A program made the position numbers and the translations under genes. From AWTP1-9 sp035703165 (GTDB lineage Bacteria; Bacteroidota; Bacteroidia; Chitinophagales; Chitinophagaceae): a stretch of DNA of 64,000 nt. The number at the start of each line of letters is the position of its first letter. Positions within the stretch are counted from its first letter, which is position 1. Under the pieces are notes generated by a model that saw only the letters and a program-made list of their open reading frames with translations, searched no databases and had not been told where the DNA came from. Positions 27,170 to 36,763 of this stretch are shown in pieces. The stretch spans positions 1-64,000 of the forward strand of contig DASSYR010000049.1 of the NCBI GenBank assembly GCA_035703165.1, read 5' to 3'.

Positions 27170-28048
27170 CTATTGTATTTTTTCAATACAACTTTTTAAA
27201 CTGTCTTTCCAATAAGGAATTGAAAGTTGAAACGCTTCGATAATTTTTTCTTTGTTAAGCACTGAGTAATAAGGACGTTTAGCCGGAGTCGGGTATTGTG
27301 ATGAAGCTATGGGGTGAATAATACATTTACTACCAGTAATTTCTTTTATTGCTGATGCAAAGTCATACCAGCTAATAACGCCATCGTTACTGTAATGATA
27401 AATACCAGATTTGCAAGCCACGTTCGACAAAGGGCATTTATTAACGATATGCATTATAGCAATTGCCAAATCTCCTGCATAGGTTGGTGAACCTATCTGG
27501 TCATTTACCACATTCAGTTGATCTCTTTCATTCATCAACTGTATCATTGTTTTCACAAAGTTTTTACCGTGTGAAGAATATATCCAGGAACTTCTGATAA
27601 TAATAGAATCCGGGTTAAAATGAAGGGCTTGTCTTTCTCCATCCAGTTTAGATGCTCCATAAATATTTAAAGGATTGGTTGCCGATGTCTCTTTATACGG
27701 AATGGTAGCAGAGCCATCAAAAACATAATCCGTAGAGATATGAATAAACCTGGTAGATTTTTTTTTGCAAACCGCTGCCAATACTCCAACTGCTTCTCCA
27801 TTTACCTGAAATGCCAATTCTTTTTCTAATTCAGCTTTATCCACTGCTGTATAAGCAGCACAATTAATACAAAAATCGGGTCTTAGCGCTTCAAAAAAAT
27901 TCCTTACCAATTCAAAATGATGAATAGGTAAATCTTCTCTTGACAAAAAAATAAATTGGTATTGGGGATAGGAGGAGGCAACGTCCCGCAATTCTTTCCC
28001 TAACTGCCCGTTGGCACCTGTAACAAGTATAACAGGCTTATCTTTCAT
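27170..28048 (-). CDS. rmlD: dTDP-4-dehydrorhamnose reductase
   Basis: Last step of dTDP-L-rhamnose synthesis. This short-chain reductase of 292 residues has the nucleotide-binding start ILVTGANGQLGKELRD, INCAAYTAVDKAE, ISTDYVFDG and the YGASKLDGE catalytic Tyr-Lys pair. It overlaps the rmlC stop by one base, so the two are translated together. The first enzyme of the pathway, RmlA, is not in the window. Confidence 0.93.
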   Translation of the reverse strand: MKDKPVILVTGANGQLGKELRDVASSYPQYQFIFLSREDLPIHHFELVRNFFEALRPDFCINCAAYTAVDKAELEKELAFQVNGEAVGVLAAVCKKKSTRFIHISTDYVFDGSATIPYKETSATNPLNIYGASKLDGERQALHFNPDSIIIRSSWIYSSHGKNFVKTMIQLMNERDQLNVVNDQIGSPTYAGDLAIAIMHIVNKCPLSNVACKSGIYHYSNDGVISWYDFASAIKEITGSKCIIHPIASSQYPTPAKRPYYSVLNKEKIIEAFQLSIPYWKDSLKSCIEKIQ

Positions 28049-28608
28049 TAGTTTTCAAAAACAAAATTGTTTTTACAATTTTTAAATGCAGGATAATTTT
28101 TATCCTTTTCCGAAATAATAGCTTTCTCAAAAGGTATTCGCCAATTGATATTCAAATCAGAATCACTCAGCAAAATCCCTGCTTCGCTTTCTTTATGATA
28201 AAAGGCATCACACTTATAAAATACTTCCGCTGTTTGGCTTAATACACTATACCCATGAGCAAATCCTTTAGGTACTAATAATTGCTTTTTATTCTCAGCA
28301 GACAATTCAATGGCATAAACCTTACCAAAAGTTGGAGAACCCTGTCGAATATCAACAACTACATCCAGTATAGTTCCCGATAGCACCCGAATCAGTTTTG
28401 TTTGCGCATGCGGCATCAACTGGTAATGCAATCCGCGTACAACGCCGTATGAAGATTGGGCCTGGTTATCCTGCACAAAGTTTATGTAAACACCTTCTTT
28501 CTCAAATAGTCCTTCATTATAACTTTCATAAAAGTATCCCCTGTTATCTTTAAAAATAACCGGCTCAAAAATTAATAAACCGGGGAATTCTGTCTTGGTA
28601 AACGGCAT
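28048..28608 (-). CDS. rmlC: dTDP-4-dehydrorhamnose 3,5-epimerase
   Basis: A cupin-fold epimerase of 186 residues. Conserved parts include FKDNRGYFYESYNE, FVQDNQAQSSYGVVRGLHYQ (the catalytic His lies in RGLHYQ) and LVPKGFAHGYSVLS. It acts between RmlB and RmlD. It is separated from rmlB by 73 bases. Confidence 0.94.
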   Translation of the reverse strand: MPFTKTEFPGLLIFEPVIFKDNRGYFYESYNEGLFEKEGVYINFVQDNQAQSSYGVVRGLHYQLMPHAQTKLIRVLSGTILDVVVDIRQGSPTFGKVYAIELSAENKKQLLVPKGFAHGYSVLSQTAEVFYKCDAFYHKESEAGILLSDSDLNINWRIPFEKAIISEKDKNYPAFKNCKNNFVFEN

Positions 28609-28681
28609 TTTATTGTAAGATGTTTGTTATGTGTATATAGATATTTACAAATTTATCTGCTCATTTTTCGCTCATAATTTT

Positions 28682-29734
28682 TCATCTCTTAGCATACATT
28701 TCCTCATAATAATGTTGATAATCTCCGCTGGTTACGTGTTTCACCCATTCCTCATTTGCCAAATACCAATCTACTGTTTTTTCAAGTCCTTCTTCAAATT
28801 GCAGCGATGGCGACCAACCTAATTCCTTATTGAGTTTGGTAGCATCAATAGCATACCGTAAATCATGGCCGGGCCTGTCTGTAACATATGTAATCAGTCT
28901 CGCAGATTCACCTTCAGGTCTTCCAAGTTTTTTATCCATAATTTTACATAACAGTCGAACCAAATCTATGTTTTTCCATTCATTAAAGCCACCCACGTTA
29001 TAACTCTCACCTGTCTTTCCCTTATGAAAAATTATATCAATTGCCCGGGCATGATCTTCAACATAAAGCCAATCTCTTACATTTTCCCCTTTCCCATATA
29101 CAGGCAGTGGTTTATTATTTTTGATATTATTAATCATTAAAGGAATTAGTTTTTCAGGGAAATGATGGGAACCATAATTGTTGGAGCAATTACTTATTAC
29201 TACCGGTAACCCGTATGTATCATGATATGCCATTACAAAATGATCCGAAGCTGCCTTTGAAGCGGAATAAGGCGAGTGCGGGTCGTAGGGAGTTTTTTCG
29301 GTAAAAAAGCCCGTCTCATTTAAAGACCCATATACTTCATCTGTAGAAACATGATAAAATAGTTTCCCCTTGTAATTATCTTTCCAGTTATTTTTGCAGG
29401 CATTTAATAAAATTACGGTTCCCAACACATTGGTTTTTACAAATTGTAAGGGATCGGATATAGAACGGTCAACGTGGCTCTCTGCTGCCAGATGAATTAC
29501 GGCTTCAAATTGATGTTTCTGGAAAATAGAATTTATAAATGTTTCATCCGTAATGTCTCCTTTAATAAAACTATAATTAGATTTATCCTGGATATCTTTC
29601 AGATTCTCCAGGTTACCTGCATAAGTCAGCGCATCTAAATTATAAATGTGATAATCGGGGTACTTATTTACAAATAACCTTACTACATGCGAACCAATAA
29701 AACCGGCCCCTCCCGTTATTAAAATTTTTTTCAT
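28682..29734 (-). CDS. rmlB: dTDP-glucose 4,6-dehydratase
   Basis: An extended SDR of 350 residues, with the Rossmann start ILITGGAGFIGSHV, the signature LDALTYAGNLENL, HVSTDEVYG and catalytic YSASK. It makes dTDP-4-keto-6-deoxyglucose. Its ATG overlaps the stop codon of the upstream nucleotide-sugar dehydrogenase (TAATG). Confidence 0.94.
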   Translation of the reverse strand: MKKILITGGAGFIGSHVVRLFVNKYPDYHIYNLDALTYAGNLENLKDIQDKSNYSFIKGDITDETFINSIFQKHQFEAVIHLAAESHVDRSISDPLQFVKTNVLGTVILLNACKNNWKDNYKGKLFYHVSTDEVYGSLNETGFFTEKTPYDPHSPYSASKAASDHFVMAYHDTYGLPVVISNCSNNYGSHHFPEKLIPLMINNIKNNKPLPVYGKGENVRDWLYVEDHARAIDIIFHKGKTGESYNVGGFNEWKNIDLVRLLCKIMDKKLGRPEGESARLITYVTDRPGHDLRYAIDATKLNKELGWSPSLQFEEGLEKTVDWYLANEEWVKHVTSGDYQHYYEEMYAKR

Positions 29735-31026
29735 TATAAACTCCAGTAATCAAGTTTTAAAATTTTATTTCTGTATATGCCTTTTAAGTCAGCAAGCAAA
29801 GCTCCTGGATTCGTTATAGATAAATAATAATCTTCCGTAAAATTATTTTTAAAAACATCGTGTCCAACTGCGAGGATTACCGCATCATATCCTTTTCCTA
29901 CATCAGTTGCCATATCCAGCCCGTACTCATGCTTTACTTCTCCGGCTACAGCATGTGGATCATAGAAATCTACGCTGAGAGAATAACTCTTTAATTCTCT
30001 TACCAATTCAGCCACCTTCGAATTTCGAATATCACTCACATTCTCTTTAAACGTGGCGCCTAACACCAGCACTTTAGCAGACGAAACAACTCTTTCCTTT
30101 CTTATAATGTGTTGTATTACTTTTTTGGCAACATGCGCCGGCATTTCATCGTTTACAAATCTGCCTGCCGCAATTACCCTTGAATTATACCCAAGTTGCT
30201 GCGCCTTATAGGTAAGATAATAAGGATCCACTCCAATGCAATGCCCGCCAACAAGTCCGGGTGTATATTTATGGAAGTTCCATTTTGTACCAGCCGCATC
30301 CATTACATCTGAAGTATTAATACCTACTAAATCAAAGATTATTGATAGTTCATTCATTAGTGAAATATTCAAATCTCTTTGTGTATTTTCTATAATTTTT
30401 GCAGCCTCTGCTACTTTGATTGTGGGGGACTTGTGCACACCTGCCGCTATCACAATTTCATATACCTTGGCAATTTCACTCAATGCTTCGGCATCCGAGC
30501 CACTAACTATTTTAACGGTATTACCAAGTGTATGTACTTTGTCCCCGGGATTAATTCTTTCCGGCGAATATCCCAGTTTAAAATCGCTTCCCAATTTTAA
30601 TCCGGAAACCTTTTCAATTACGGGCAAACAATCTTCTTCCGTACACCCGGGATAAGTAGTTGATTCAAACACTACATAATCTCCCTTTTTGATTACCCTT
30701 CCTATAGTCTCAGAAGCGGTGAGCAAAGAGGTAAGATCGGGTACTTTGTGATCATCCACAGGTGTAGGAACTGCTACTACAAAAAAGTTTGCTTCTTTTA
30801 AAACATTTACATCTTCTGTAAAAACAATATCTGTGTTTTTAAAGGCTTCTTTATTAATTTCCCGGCTGGGATCAATACCCTGCCTCAGCAACTTGATACG
30901 TTCGCTATTTATATCAAATCCAATAACAGCAATTTTTTTTGCAAATTCCAATGCTATCGGCAGTCCAACATAACCCAATCCAATTACGGCAAGTTTATAT
31001 TCCTTATTTATTAATTGCTGATACAT
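29734..31026 (-). CDS. nucleotide-sugar dehydrogenase, WbpO/TviB type (UDP-N-acetylhexosaminuronate synthesis)
   Basis: A UDP-sugar 6-dehydrogenase of 430 residues with NAD-binding LAVIGLGYVGLPIALEF, AVPTPVD, ESTTYPGCTEE and the catalytic Cys in GLVGGHCIGVDPYYL. The GGHCIGVDPYYL form is typical of enzymes oxidising UDP-GlcNAc or UDP-GalNAc, in contrast to GGSCFPKD in the UDP-glucose enzyme encoded at 32.1-33.4 kb. It would supply an N-acetylhexosaminuronic acid for a surface polysaccharide. Confidence 0.85.
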   Translation of the reverse strand: MYQQLINKEYKLAVIGLGYVGLPIALEFAKKIAVIGFDINSERIKLLRQGIDPSREINKEAFKNTDIVFTEDVNVLKEANFFVVAVPTPVDDHKVPDLTSLLTASETIGRVIKKGDYVVFESTTYPGCTEEDCLPVIEKVSGLKLGSDFKLGYSPERINPGDKVHTLGNTVKIVSGSDAEALSEIAKVYEIVIAAGVHKSPTIKVAEAAKIIENTQRDLNISLMNELSIIFDLVGINTSDVMDAAGTKWNFHKYTPGLVGGHCIGVDPYYLTYKAQQLGYNSRVIAAGRFVNDEMPAHVAKKVIQHIIRKERVVSSAKVLVLGATFKENVSDIRNSKVAELVRELKSYSLSVDFYDPHAVAGEVKHEYGLDMATDVGKGYDAVILAVGHDVFKNNFTEDYYLSITNPGALLADLKGIYRNKILKLDYWSL

Positions 31027-31119
31027 TTATAAAACCGGGTTACTTGATTGTTTAATGATTATTGATAAATCCCTTTTTGAAGCACTCACCATGTACCACC
31101 CTTCATTTATAATTGCCTG

Positions 31120-32103
31120 CTATTTCATACTTACAAATTCCTTGGGCGACTTAACCAAATCTTCCTTAGGTAAAGATTTAAAATAATCATAAGTAATTTT
31201 TAATCCTTTGGCACGATCTATTCTGGGTTCCCATCCTAAAATTTGTCTTGCTTTTGTAATATCAGGTTGCCGTTGCCTGGGATCATCAATTGGCAGCTGT
31301 TTGTAAACAATTTTTTGTTTCGAACCGGTTAAAGCAATTACTTCTTCTGCAAAATCTTTTAAAGAAATTTCATTAGGATTGCCAATGTTCATTGGTAAAC
31401 TGTAATCACTAAGCAACAAGCGGTAAATTCCTTCCACTAAATCATCTACAAAACAAAAACTTCTTGTTTGGCTTCCATCCCCAAAAACTGTTAAATCTTC
31501 GCCACGCAAAGCCTGCCCGATAAATGCCGGCAAAGCCCTGCCATCATTCAAACGCATACGTGGACCGTATGTATTAAAAATACGTACAATCCTCGTTTCT
31601 ACTCCATGAAAGTTATGGTAAGCCATTGTTATCGCTTCCTGGAATCTTTTTGCTTCATCGTAAACGCCACGAGGACCAACGGGGTTCACATTACCCCAAT
31701 ATTCCTCATTTTGAGGATGCACAAGCGGATCTCCATATACCTCAGAGGTGGAAGCTACCAGTATTCTTGCTTTTTTTTCTTTGGCAAGGCCTAAACAATT
31801 ATGCGTACCTAAAGAACCTACTTTTAATGTTTGAATAGGGATTTTTAAATAATCAATCGGACTGGCGGGGGAAGCAAAATGTAAAATATAATCTAACTTA
31901 CCCGGAACATGAATGAATTTTGTTACATCATGATGATAAAACTCAAATTGTTCCAACTTAAAAAGGTGTTCAATATTTTTTAAATCGCCGGTTATTAAAT
32001 TATCCATAGCAATAACATGGCACCCTTCCTTAACAAACCGATCGCATAGGTGTGAACCTAAAAATCCGGCAGCTCCTGTAATTAACACTCTTTTTGTAGC
32101 CAT
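31120..32103 (-). CDS. UDP-glucuronate decarboxylase (UDP-xylose synthase)
   Basis: An extended SDR of 327 residues. VLITGAAGFLGSHLCDRF, HFASPASPIDY, ASTSEVYGDP and the YDEAKRFQEA catalytic segment are the marks of UXS. It converts UDP-GlcA to UDP-xylose, or to a 4-keto intermediate. The gene encoding the UDP-GlcA producer lies only 12 bases upstream, so the two form a metabolic pair. Confidence 0.9.
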   Translation of the reverse strand: MATKRVLITGAAGFLGSHLCDRFVKEGCHVIAMDNLITGDLKNIEHLFKLEQFEFYHHDVTKFIHVPGKLDYILHFASPASPIDYLKIPIQTLKVGSLGTHNCLGLAKEKKARILVASTSEVYGDPLVHPQNEEYWGNVNPVGPRGVYDEAKRFQEAITMAYHNFHGVETRIVRIFNTYGPRMRLNDGRALPAFIGQALRGEDLTVFGDGSQTRSFCFVDDLVEGIYRLLLSDYSLPMNIGNPNEISLKDFAEEVIALTGSKQKIVYKQLPIDDPRQRQPDITKARQILGWEPRIDRAKGLKITYDYFKSLPKEDLVKSPKEFVSMK

Positions 32104-32115
32104 TATTTACAAATA

Positions 32116-33426
32116 TTATTGTGTTACTGCTCTACGGCCGACACTTTCATAGTGAAAGCCCATATCCCGCATTTGCTTAAGATCAAACAAATTTCGTCCG
32201 TCAAATATCACTTTATTCTTAAGCAAGGTTGCTATTTTTTCAAATTCAGGAGTTCGAAACTCACTCCATTCGGTTGCGATAATCAACGCATCAGCTCCTT
32301 TTAACGCATCATATTGTCCCTCTGCCATTTCAATTTTGTTACCCAGCAGTGTTTTTACATTTTTCATCGCTTCGGGATCAAAGGCTACGATAGTTGCGCC
32401 TTCTGCCACTAGTGCATCAATCATATACAAGGCAGGAGCTTCCCGTATATCATCCGTATTTGGTTTAAAAGCTAATCCCCACAAAGCAAAACGTTTCCCT
32501 TTAAGACTGCCAAAATAGCTTTTTATTTTAGGTATTAAATGTAATCTTTGTTCTTCATTTACGTTTATTACCGCCTTTAATACTTTGAAATTGTAGTTTA
32601 CTTCGCCGGAAGATTTAACTAAGGCCTTTACGTCTTTAGGAAAACAACTACCGCCATATCCAATGCCGGGAAACAAAAACCGTTTACCAATACGTTCATC
32701 GCTTCCAATACCTCTTCGAACCATATCTACATCAGCTCCAAGCAGTTCGCACAACGCCGCTATTTCATTCATAAATGTGATTTTAGTAGCCAGAAAGGAA
32801 TTGGCTGCATATTTGGTGAGCTCCGCTGATTTTTCATCCATAAAAATTATGGGATTTCCCTGGCGTACAAAAGGAGCATACAAATCACCCATTACTTTTT
32901 TTGCTCTTTCAGATGAAGTTCCAATAATAACTCTGTCAGGCTTCATAAAATCATCTACTGCTACACCCTCTCTTAAAAATTCCGGGTTGGAAACCACATC
33001 AAAATCACCTTTATAATTTTTGCTAATCGCTGTATAAACTTTATCTGAAGTGCCAACAGGCACTGTACTTTTATCTACAATTACTTTATAATCTTTTATA
33101 ATTTTTCCCAGCTCTTCAGCTACACCAAGAACATATTTTAATTCTGCATTTCCATTTTCATCAGGGGGTGTAGGCAAAGCCAAAAAAATAATCAAAGCAT
33201 CTTTAACCCCCTCTTCAAGACTGGTGGTAAACTTTAAACGGGATTCTTTAAGATTTCTTAGAAAAATTTTTTCAAGGCCGGGCTCGTAAATGGTTATTTC
33301 TCCATTACTTAATTTCTCAATCTTACTTTTATCAATATCTATACAGGTAACCAAATTGCCTGTTTCTGCAAAACAGGTTCCGGTAACCAATCCAACGTAC
33401 CCGGTTCCTACAACTGCTATTTTCAT
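32116..33426 (-). CDS. ugd: UDP-glucose 6-dehydrogenase
   Basis: The enzyme oxidises UDP-glucose to UDP-glucuronate. The 436-residue protein shows IAVVGTGYVGLVTGTCFAE (NAD site), VDKSTVPVGT, NPEFLREG and the catalytic Cys in GIGYGGSCFPKD. It sits between the DegT aminotransferase and the decarboxylase, with 12-14 base gaps on both sides. Confidence 0.94.
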   Translation of the reverse strand: MKIAVVGTGYVGLVTGTCFAETGNLVTCIDIDKSKIEKLSNGEITIYEPGLEKIFLRNLKESRLKFTTSLEEGVKDALIIFLALPTPPDENGNAELKYVLGVAEELGKIIKDYKVIVDKSTVPVGTSDKVYTAISKNYKGDFDVVSNPEFLREGVAVDDFMKPDRVIIGTSSERAKKVMGDLYAPFVRQGNPIIFMDEKSAELTKYAANSFLATKITFMNEIAALCELLGADVDMVRRGIGSDERIGKRFLFPGIGYGGSCFPKDVKALVKSSGEVNYNFKVLKAVINVNEEQRLHLIPKIKSYFGSLKGKRFALWGLAFKPNTDDIREAPALYMIDALVAEGATIVAFDPEAMKNVKTLLGNKIEMAEGQYDALKGADALIIATEWSEFRTPEFEKIATLLKNKVIFDGRNLFDLKQMRDMGFHYESVGRRAVTQ

Positions 33427-33440
33427 CAGGTTTATTTATT

Positions 33441-34571
33441 TTATTTATCTATAAATTCCAAAACTTTTTTAGTTATCAGCAACAATTGTTCTTCGTCTAA
33501 CTCTGTATGAATGGGCAACGAAATTACCCTCTCCGTTAACCAATCTGTTGTCTTTAAGTCAACACCCCCTCCTCCAAATGTGGCAAACATTTTTTGACGA
33601 TGGCAGGGCACTGGATAATACAACATAGAAGGAATTTTACTATCGGCTAAAAAAAGCTGTAATCCATCTCTGTCCACATCTTCTAATAACAAAGTGTATT
33701 GATGAAAAGCATGTTTACCATAATTTGCCCTGTACGGTATCGTTATTTTAGAGTGCCCTTTAAAAGCCTTGTCATAAAAATCGGCAACCTGTGTTCGTGC
33801 TTCAATATATTCATCCAAATGCTTCAGTTTTATACCTAATATAGCTGCCTGTATCGCATCTAACCGTGAATTACAACCAACCATATCATGATAGTAACGA
33901 ATTTTTTGCCCGTGATTGGCAATCATCCTTAATTTTTCCGCCAGTAAATCATCATCTGTAAACATTGCTCCGCCATCTCCATAACAACCAAGATTTTTAG
34001 ACGGGTAAAAAGACGTACATCCAATCTGCCCCATAGAACCTGTTTTCTTCTTTGTCCCATTTCCAAATGTATAAACGCCTCCAATTGCCTGTGCATTATC
34101 TTCAATAACAAATAAATTATATTCATTGGCGATAGCCATTATTTCTTCCATAGGTGCAGCATGGCCATAAAGGTGAACAGGTACAATGGCTTTTGTTTTT
34201 GGAGTAATAGCCTTCCGAACAGCGTCAGGCTCAATACAGAACGTCTTAGCATCTACCTCTACAAACACAGGCTTTAATCGCAGCAAAGCAATCACTTCAA
34301 CGGTTGCTATATAAGTAAAAGAGGGACATATTACCTCATCCCCAGGCTGCAACTCAAGCGCCATCATTGCAATCTGCAAAGCATCAGTACCATTGGCGCA
34401 GGGAATTACATGTTTGCTACCGTTATAGGCCGCCAAATCCGTAGCAAATTGCTGCACGTATTTGCCCCCTATAAAAATGGAGCTATCCAGAACATCTAAA
34501 ATAGCTGCATCAACCTGGCTCTTTATTTTAAGGTATTGCGTCCTGGTGTCCACCATCTGTATAGGTCTCAT
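33441..34571 (-). CDS. DegT/DnrJ/EryC1/StrS family sugar aminotransferase
   Basis: A PLP-dependent enzyme of 376 residues. ANGTDALQIAM and FVIEDNAQAIGG (Asp to the pyridine) and the Schiff-base Lys in TSFYPSKNLGCYGDGG are all present. Members transfer an amino group to a keto-sugar nucleotide. It is the first gene of the minus-strand nucleotide-sugar run, so its substrate may be a 3- or 4-keto sugar made from the UDP- or dTDP-sugars of this cluster. The exact sugar cannot be told. Confidence 0.87.
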   Translation of the reverse strand: MRPIQMVDTRTQYLKIKSQVDAAILDVLDSSIFIGGKYVQQFATDLAAYNGSKHVIPCANGTDALQIAMMALELQPGDEVICPSFTYIATVEVIALLRLKPVFVEVDAKTFCIEPDAVRKAITPKTKAIVPVHLYGHAAPMEEIMAIANEYNLFVIEDNAQAIGGVYTFGNGTKKKTGSMGQIGCTSFYPSKNLGCYGDGGAMFTDDDLLAEKLRMIANHGQKIRYYHDMVGCNSRLDAIQAAILGIKLKHLDEYIEARTQVADFYDKAFKGHSKITIPYRANYGKHAFHQYTLLLEDVDRDGLQLFLADSKIPSMLYYPVPCHRQKMFATFGGGGVDLKTTDWLTERVISLPIHTELDEEQLLLITKKVLEFIDK

Positions 34572-34681
34572 AATAAACGGGTTAAATTCAATACTTTCAG
34601 GAGCGCAAAATTAAGGAAATATAGGTTGGATGAAAGATTGCCTTTAGATTTGTTGAAATTTAACAGTTATCCCAAACAAAG

Positions 34682-35977
34682 ATGCTTTTTCTTTATAATC
34701 TTTTTTTGCTTTTTTATCGTTTAGGAATAATTATAGCCGCTCTTTGGAACCCTAAAGCCAGAAATTGGGTTACCGGAAGAAAAAACATTTTTGAAAACCT
34801 TGGGGAACAATTACATAACAATAAAGGAGCCGGGAAAAAGATTATTTGGTTTCACTGTGCCTCGTTAGGCGAATTTGAACAAGGAAGGCCTGTAATAGAA
34901 AAAATAAAACATCATCAGCCCGACTCCAAGATCTTACTAACATTTTTTTCGCCTAGTGGATATGAAGTACAAAAGAATTATGCGGTTGCCGATTGGGTTT
35001 ATTATTTACCAATTGATTCAGCAACCAATGCCAGGCGATTTTTAGACATCGTAAATCCATCACTTGTCATCTTTGTTAAATATGAATTTTGGTATTATTA
35101 TCTGTACGAAATAAAAAAAAGAAATATACCTTCTTTGTTAATTTCTGCCATTTTCTTAAAAAAACATCCTTTTTTTCACTGGTATGGAAGCCTGCATAAA
35201 AAGATGTTACAAAACTTTCAGCATGTTTTTGTACAAAATAACGCTTCCAAAAATTTACTATCCGGTATAGGATTTATCAATAAGGTAACCGTAAGTGGCG
35301 ACACAAGATTTGACCGGGTAATTGAAATTGCTGAAAATTTTGAACCCATACCTACCATTGAAGTTTTTATTGGCGATTGCAGTAAAATTATTGTAGCCGG
35401 AAGTACCTGGCCGGAAGACGAAGAAGAAATGAATCATTACGCCAATACACATACTGACGTAAAATTTATTATTGCTCCTCATGAAATTGATGAAGAACAT
35501 CTTTCGGAAATTGAGAAATTGTTTAAATATTCGATTCGCTATTCCCGCTTACAAGTTACGAATCACACGATGATAGAAACCGAACACAAAAAACAGGAAA
35601 ACCATAACGTTTTAATCATTGACAATATCGGTATGCTTTCCAAATTATATAAATATGCTTCCATTGCCTTTGTGGGGGGCGGATTTGAAACAGAAGGAGT
35701 ACATAATGTACTGGAGGCAGCAGTTTACGGCAAACCGGTTGTATATGGCCCTGTATTTGCCAATTATGCCGAAGCGGTAGAATTAGAAGATTGTGGCGGC
35801 GGTATAGTTGTAAACAGCGCCCTGGAATTTGAAGAAAAAATAAACACGTTGTTTAGTGATGAAACCCTATACAAACAATGCTGTGAAGCCTCGTTGAAAT
35901 ACGTGTATGCTAATAAAGGAGCAACTGAAAAAATTATGAATTATATTTATAAAAACCGCCTTCTTACCAAATCATAA
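34682..35977 (+). CDS. waaA: 3-deoxy-D-manno-octulosonic acid (Kdo) transferase
   Basis: The 431-residue protein begins with a membrane anchor (MLFLYNLFLLFYRLGIIIAAL). WFHCASLGEFEQGRPVIE is the GT30 acceptor-domain signature with the catalytic Glu; FVKYEFWYYYL, VSGDTRFDRV and FVGGGFETEGVHNVLEAAVYGKPVVYGP follow. It adds Kdo to lipid A precursor on the inner face of the inner membrane. It is divergent from the sugar cluster and overlaps the next, convergent gene by 31 bases. Confidence 0.92.
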   Translation: MLFLYNLFLLFYRLGIIIAALWNPKARNWVTGRKNIFENLGEQLHNNKGAGKKIIWFHCASLGEFEQGRPVIEKIKHHQPDSKILLTFFSPSGYEVQKNYAVADWVYYLPIDSATNARRFLDIVNPSLVIFVKYEFWYYYLYEIKKRNIPSLLISAIFLKKHPFFHWYGSLHKKMLQNFQHVFVQNNASKNLLSGIGFINKVTVSGDTRFDRVIEIAENFEPIPTIEVFIGDCSKIIVAGSTWPEDEEEMNHYANTHTDVKFIIAPHEIDEEHLSEIEKLFKYSIRYSRLQVTNHTMIETEHKKQENHNVLIIDNIGMLSKLYKYASIAFVGGGFETEGVHNVLEAAVYGKPVVYGPVFANYAEAVELEDCGGGIVVNSALEFEEKINTLFSDETLYKQCCEASLKYVYANKGATEKIMNYIYKNRLLTKS

Positions 35978-36684
35978 AGGTTCTTAACCGCTTTTTTCTC
36001 CATGTCCCATCCCAACTTTAATTTTAATTCTCTTTCCATCCAATACTGTGCTTCCTGAAAGCCGGGAAAAGCATTAATTGTTTTAATGCTTCGTTCGTAC
36101 ATCATTTCATCTCCCCTGAATAATTCATCAATAAACACAAAACGTTCGTTAATGCCAATAGCCTTTTTCAAGTCAGCTATAGGCGTAGATTTTAAATGAT
36201 CTACCATCTCTTTTTTTTCTTCCTTCAATTTATCATTAAGAGATTCTGGGGCAATATTTATTGATTCGTTTATTTCTTTTTGTGGAACCTGGTGCAAACC
36301 TGGTGAAGGTATAGATGGTTTTTCTTCCTGAACAACCTTATAACCAGCCGAAGACCTGCCCCGCAAACTGCTTTTATTAACCATAGTAGCCTTACGCTTA
36401 ATGTCTTCCAGTTCGGCCTCTATTTCGGCCTCGTCAACTTTTAAAACTTCAATAATTTTTTCTTCATTTTGAACAGGGGGAACAACATTTAGCTTACTAA
36501 CAACAGATGGGGCTGTGGTTTTGATTACGGTAACCTTGCCACTGGGTGACGACTCGCCAAACCGGCCCTGGTTTTGCATTAACTCCGCCCTCAACAGCTC
36601 TACCGTAAGGAGAATTTGCTGAGTATCTGCCTTGTCAGTATAAAGTTGTTGTAATTTTTGGATTAGAGTGCCTAATCGTTCCAT
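35947..36684 (-). CDS. conserved Bacteroidota protein of unknown function
   Basis: The 245-residue protein has three parts: a helical N terminus (residues 1-40, GTLIQKLQQLYTDKADTQQ), a low-complexity charged middle (~45-150), and a compact C-terminal region with IADLKKAIGINERFVFIDELFRGDEMMYERSIKTIN. I recognise the C-terminal segment as recurring in Bacteroidota proteins but know no function for it. There is no signal peptide or membrane segment. The 3' end overlaps waaA on the opposite strand by 31 bases. Confidence 0.7.
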   Translation of the reverse strand: MERLGTLIQKLQQLYTDKADTQQILLTVELLRAELMQNQGRFGESSPSGKVTVIKTTAPSVVSKLNVVPPVQNEEKIIEVLKVDEAEIEAELEDIKRKATMVNKSSLRGRSSAGYKVVQEEKPSIPSPGLHQVPQKEINESINIAPESLNDKLKEEKKEMVDHLKSTPIADLKKAIGINERFVFIDELFRGDEMMYERSIKTINAFPGFQEAQYWMERELKLKLGWDMEKKAVKNLYDLVRRRFL

Positions 36685-36763
36685 GGATTTGAATTACTTT
36701 TGACCGCTTATCAAATTTTATTGTTTAAAGATACAAACACTTTGCCATAAATTTCAGTTAAAG

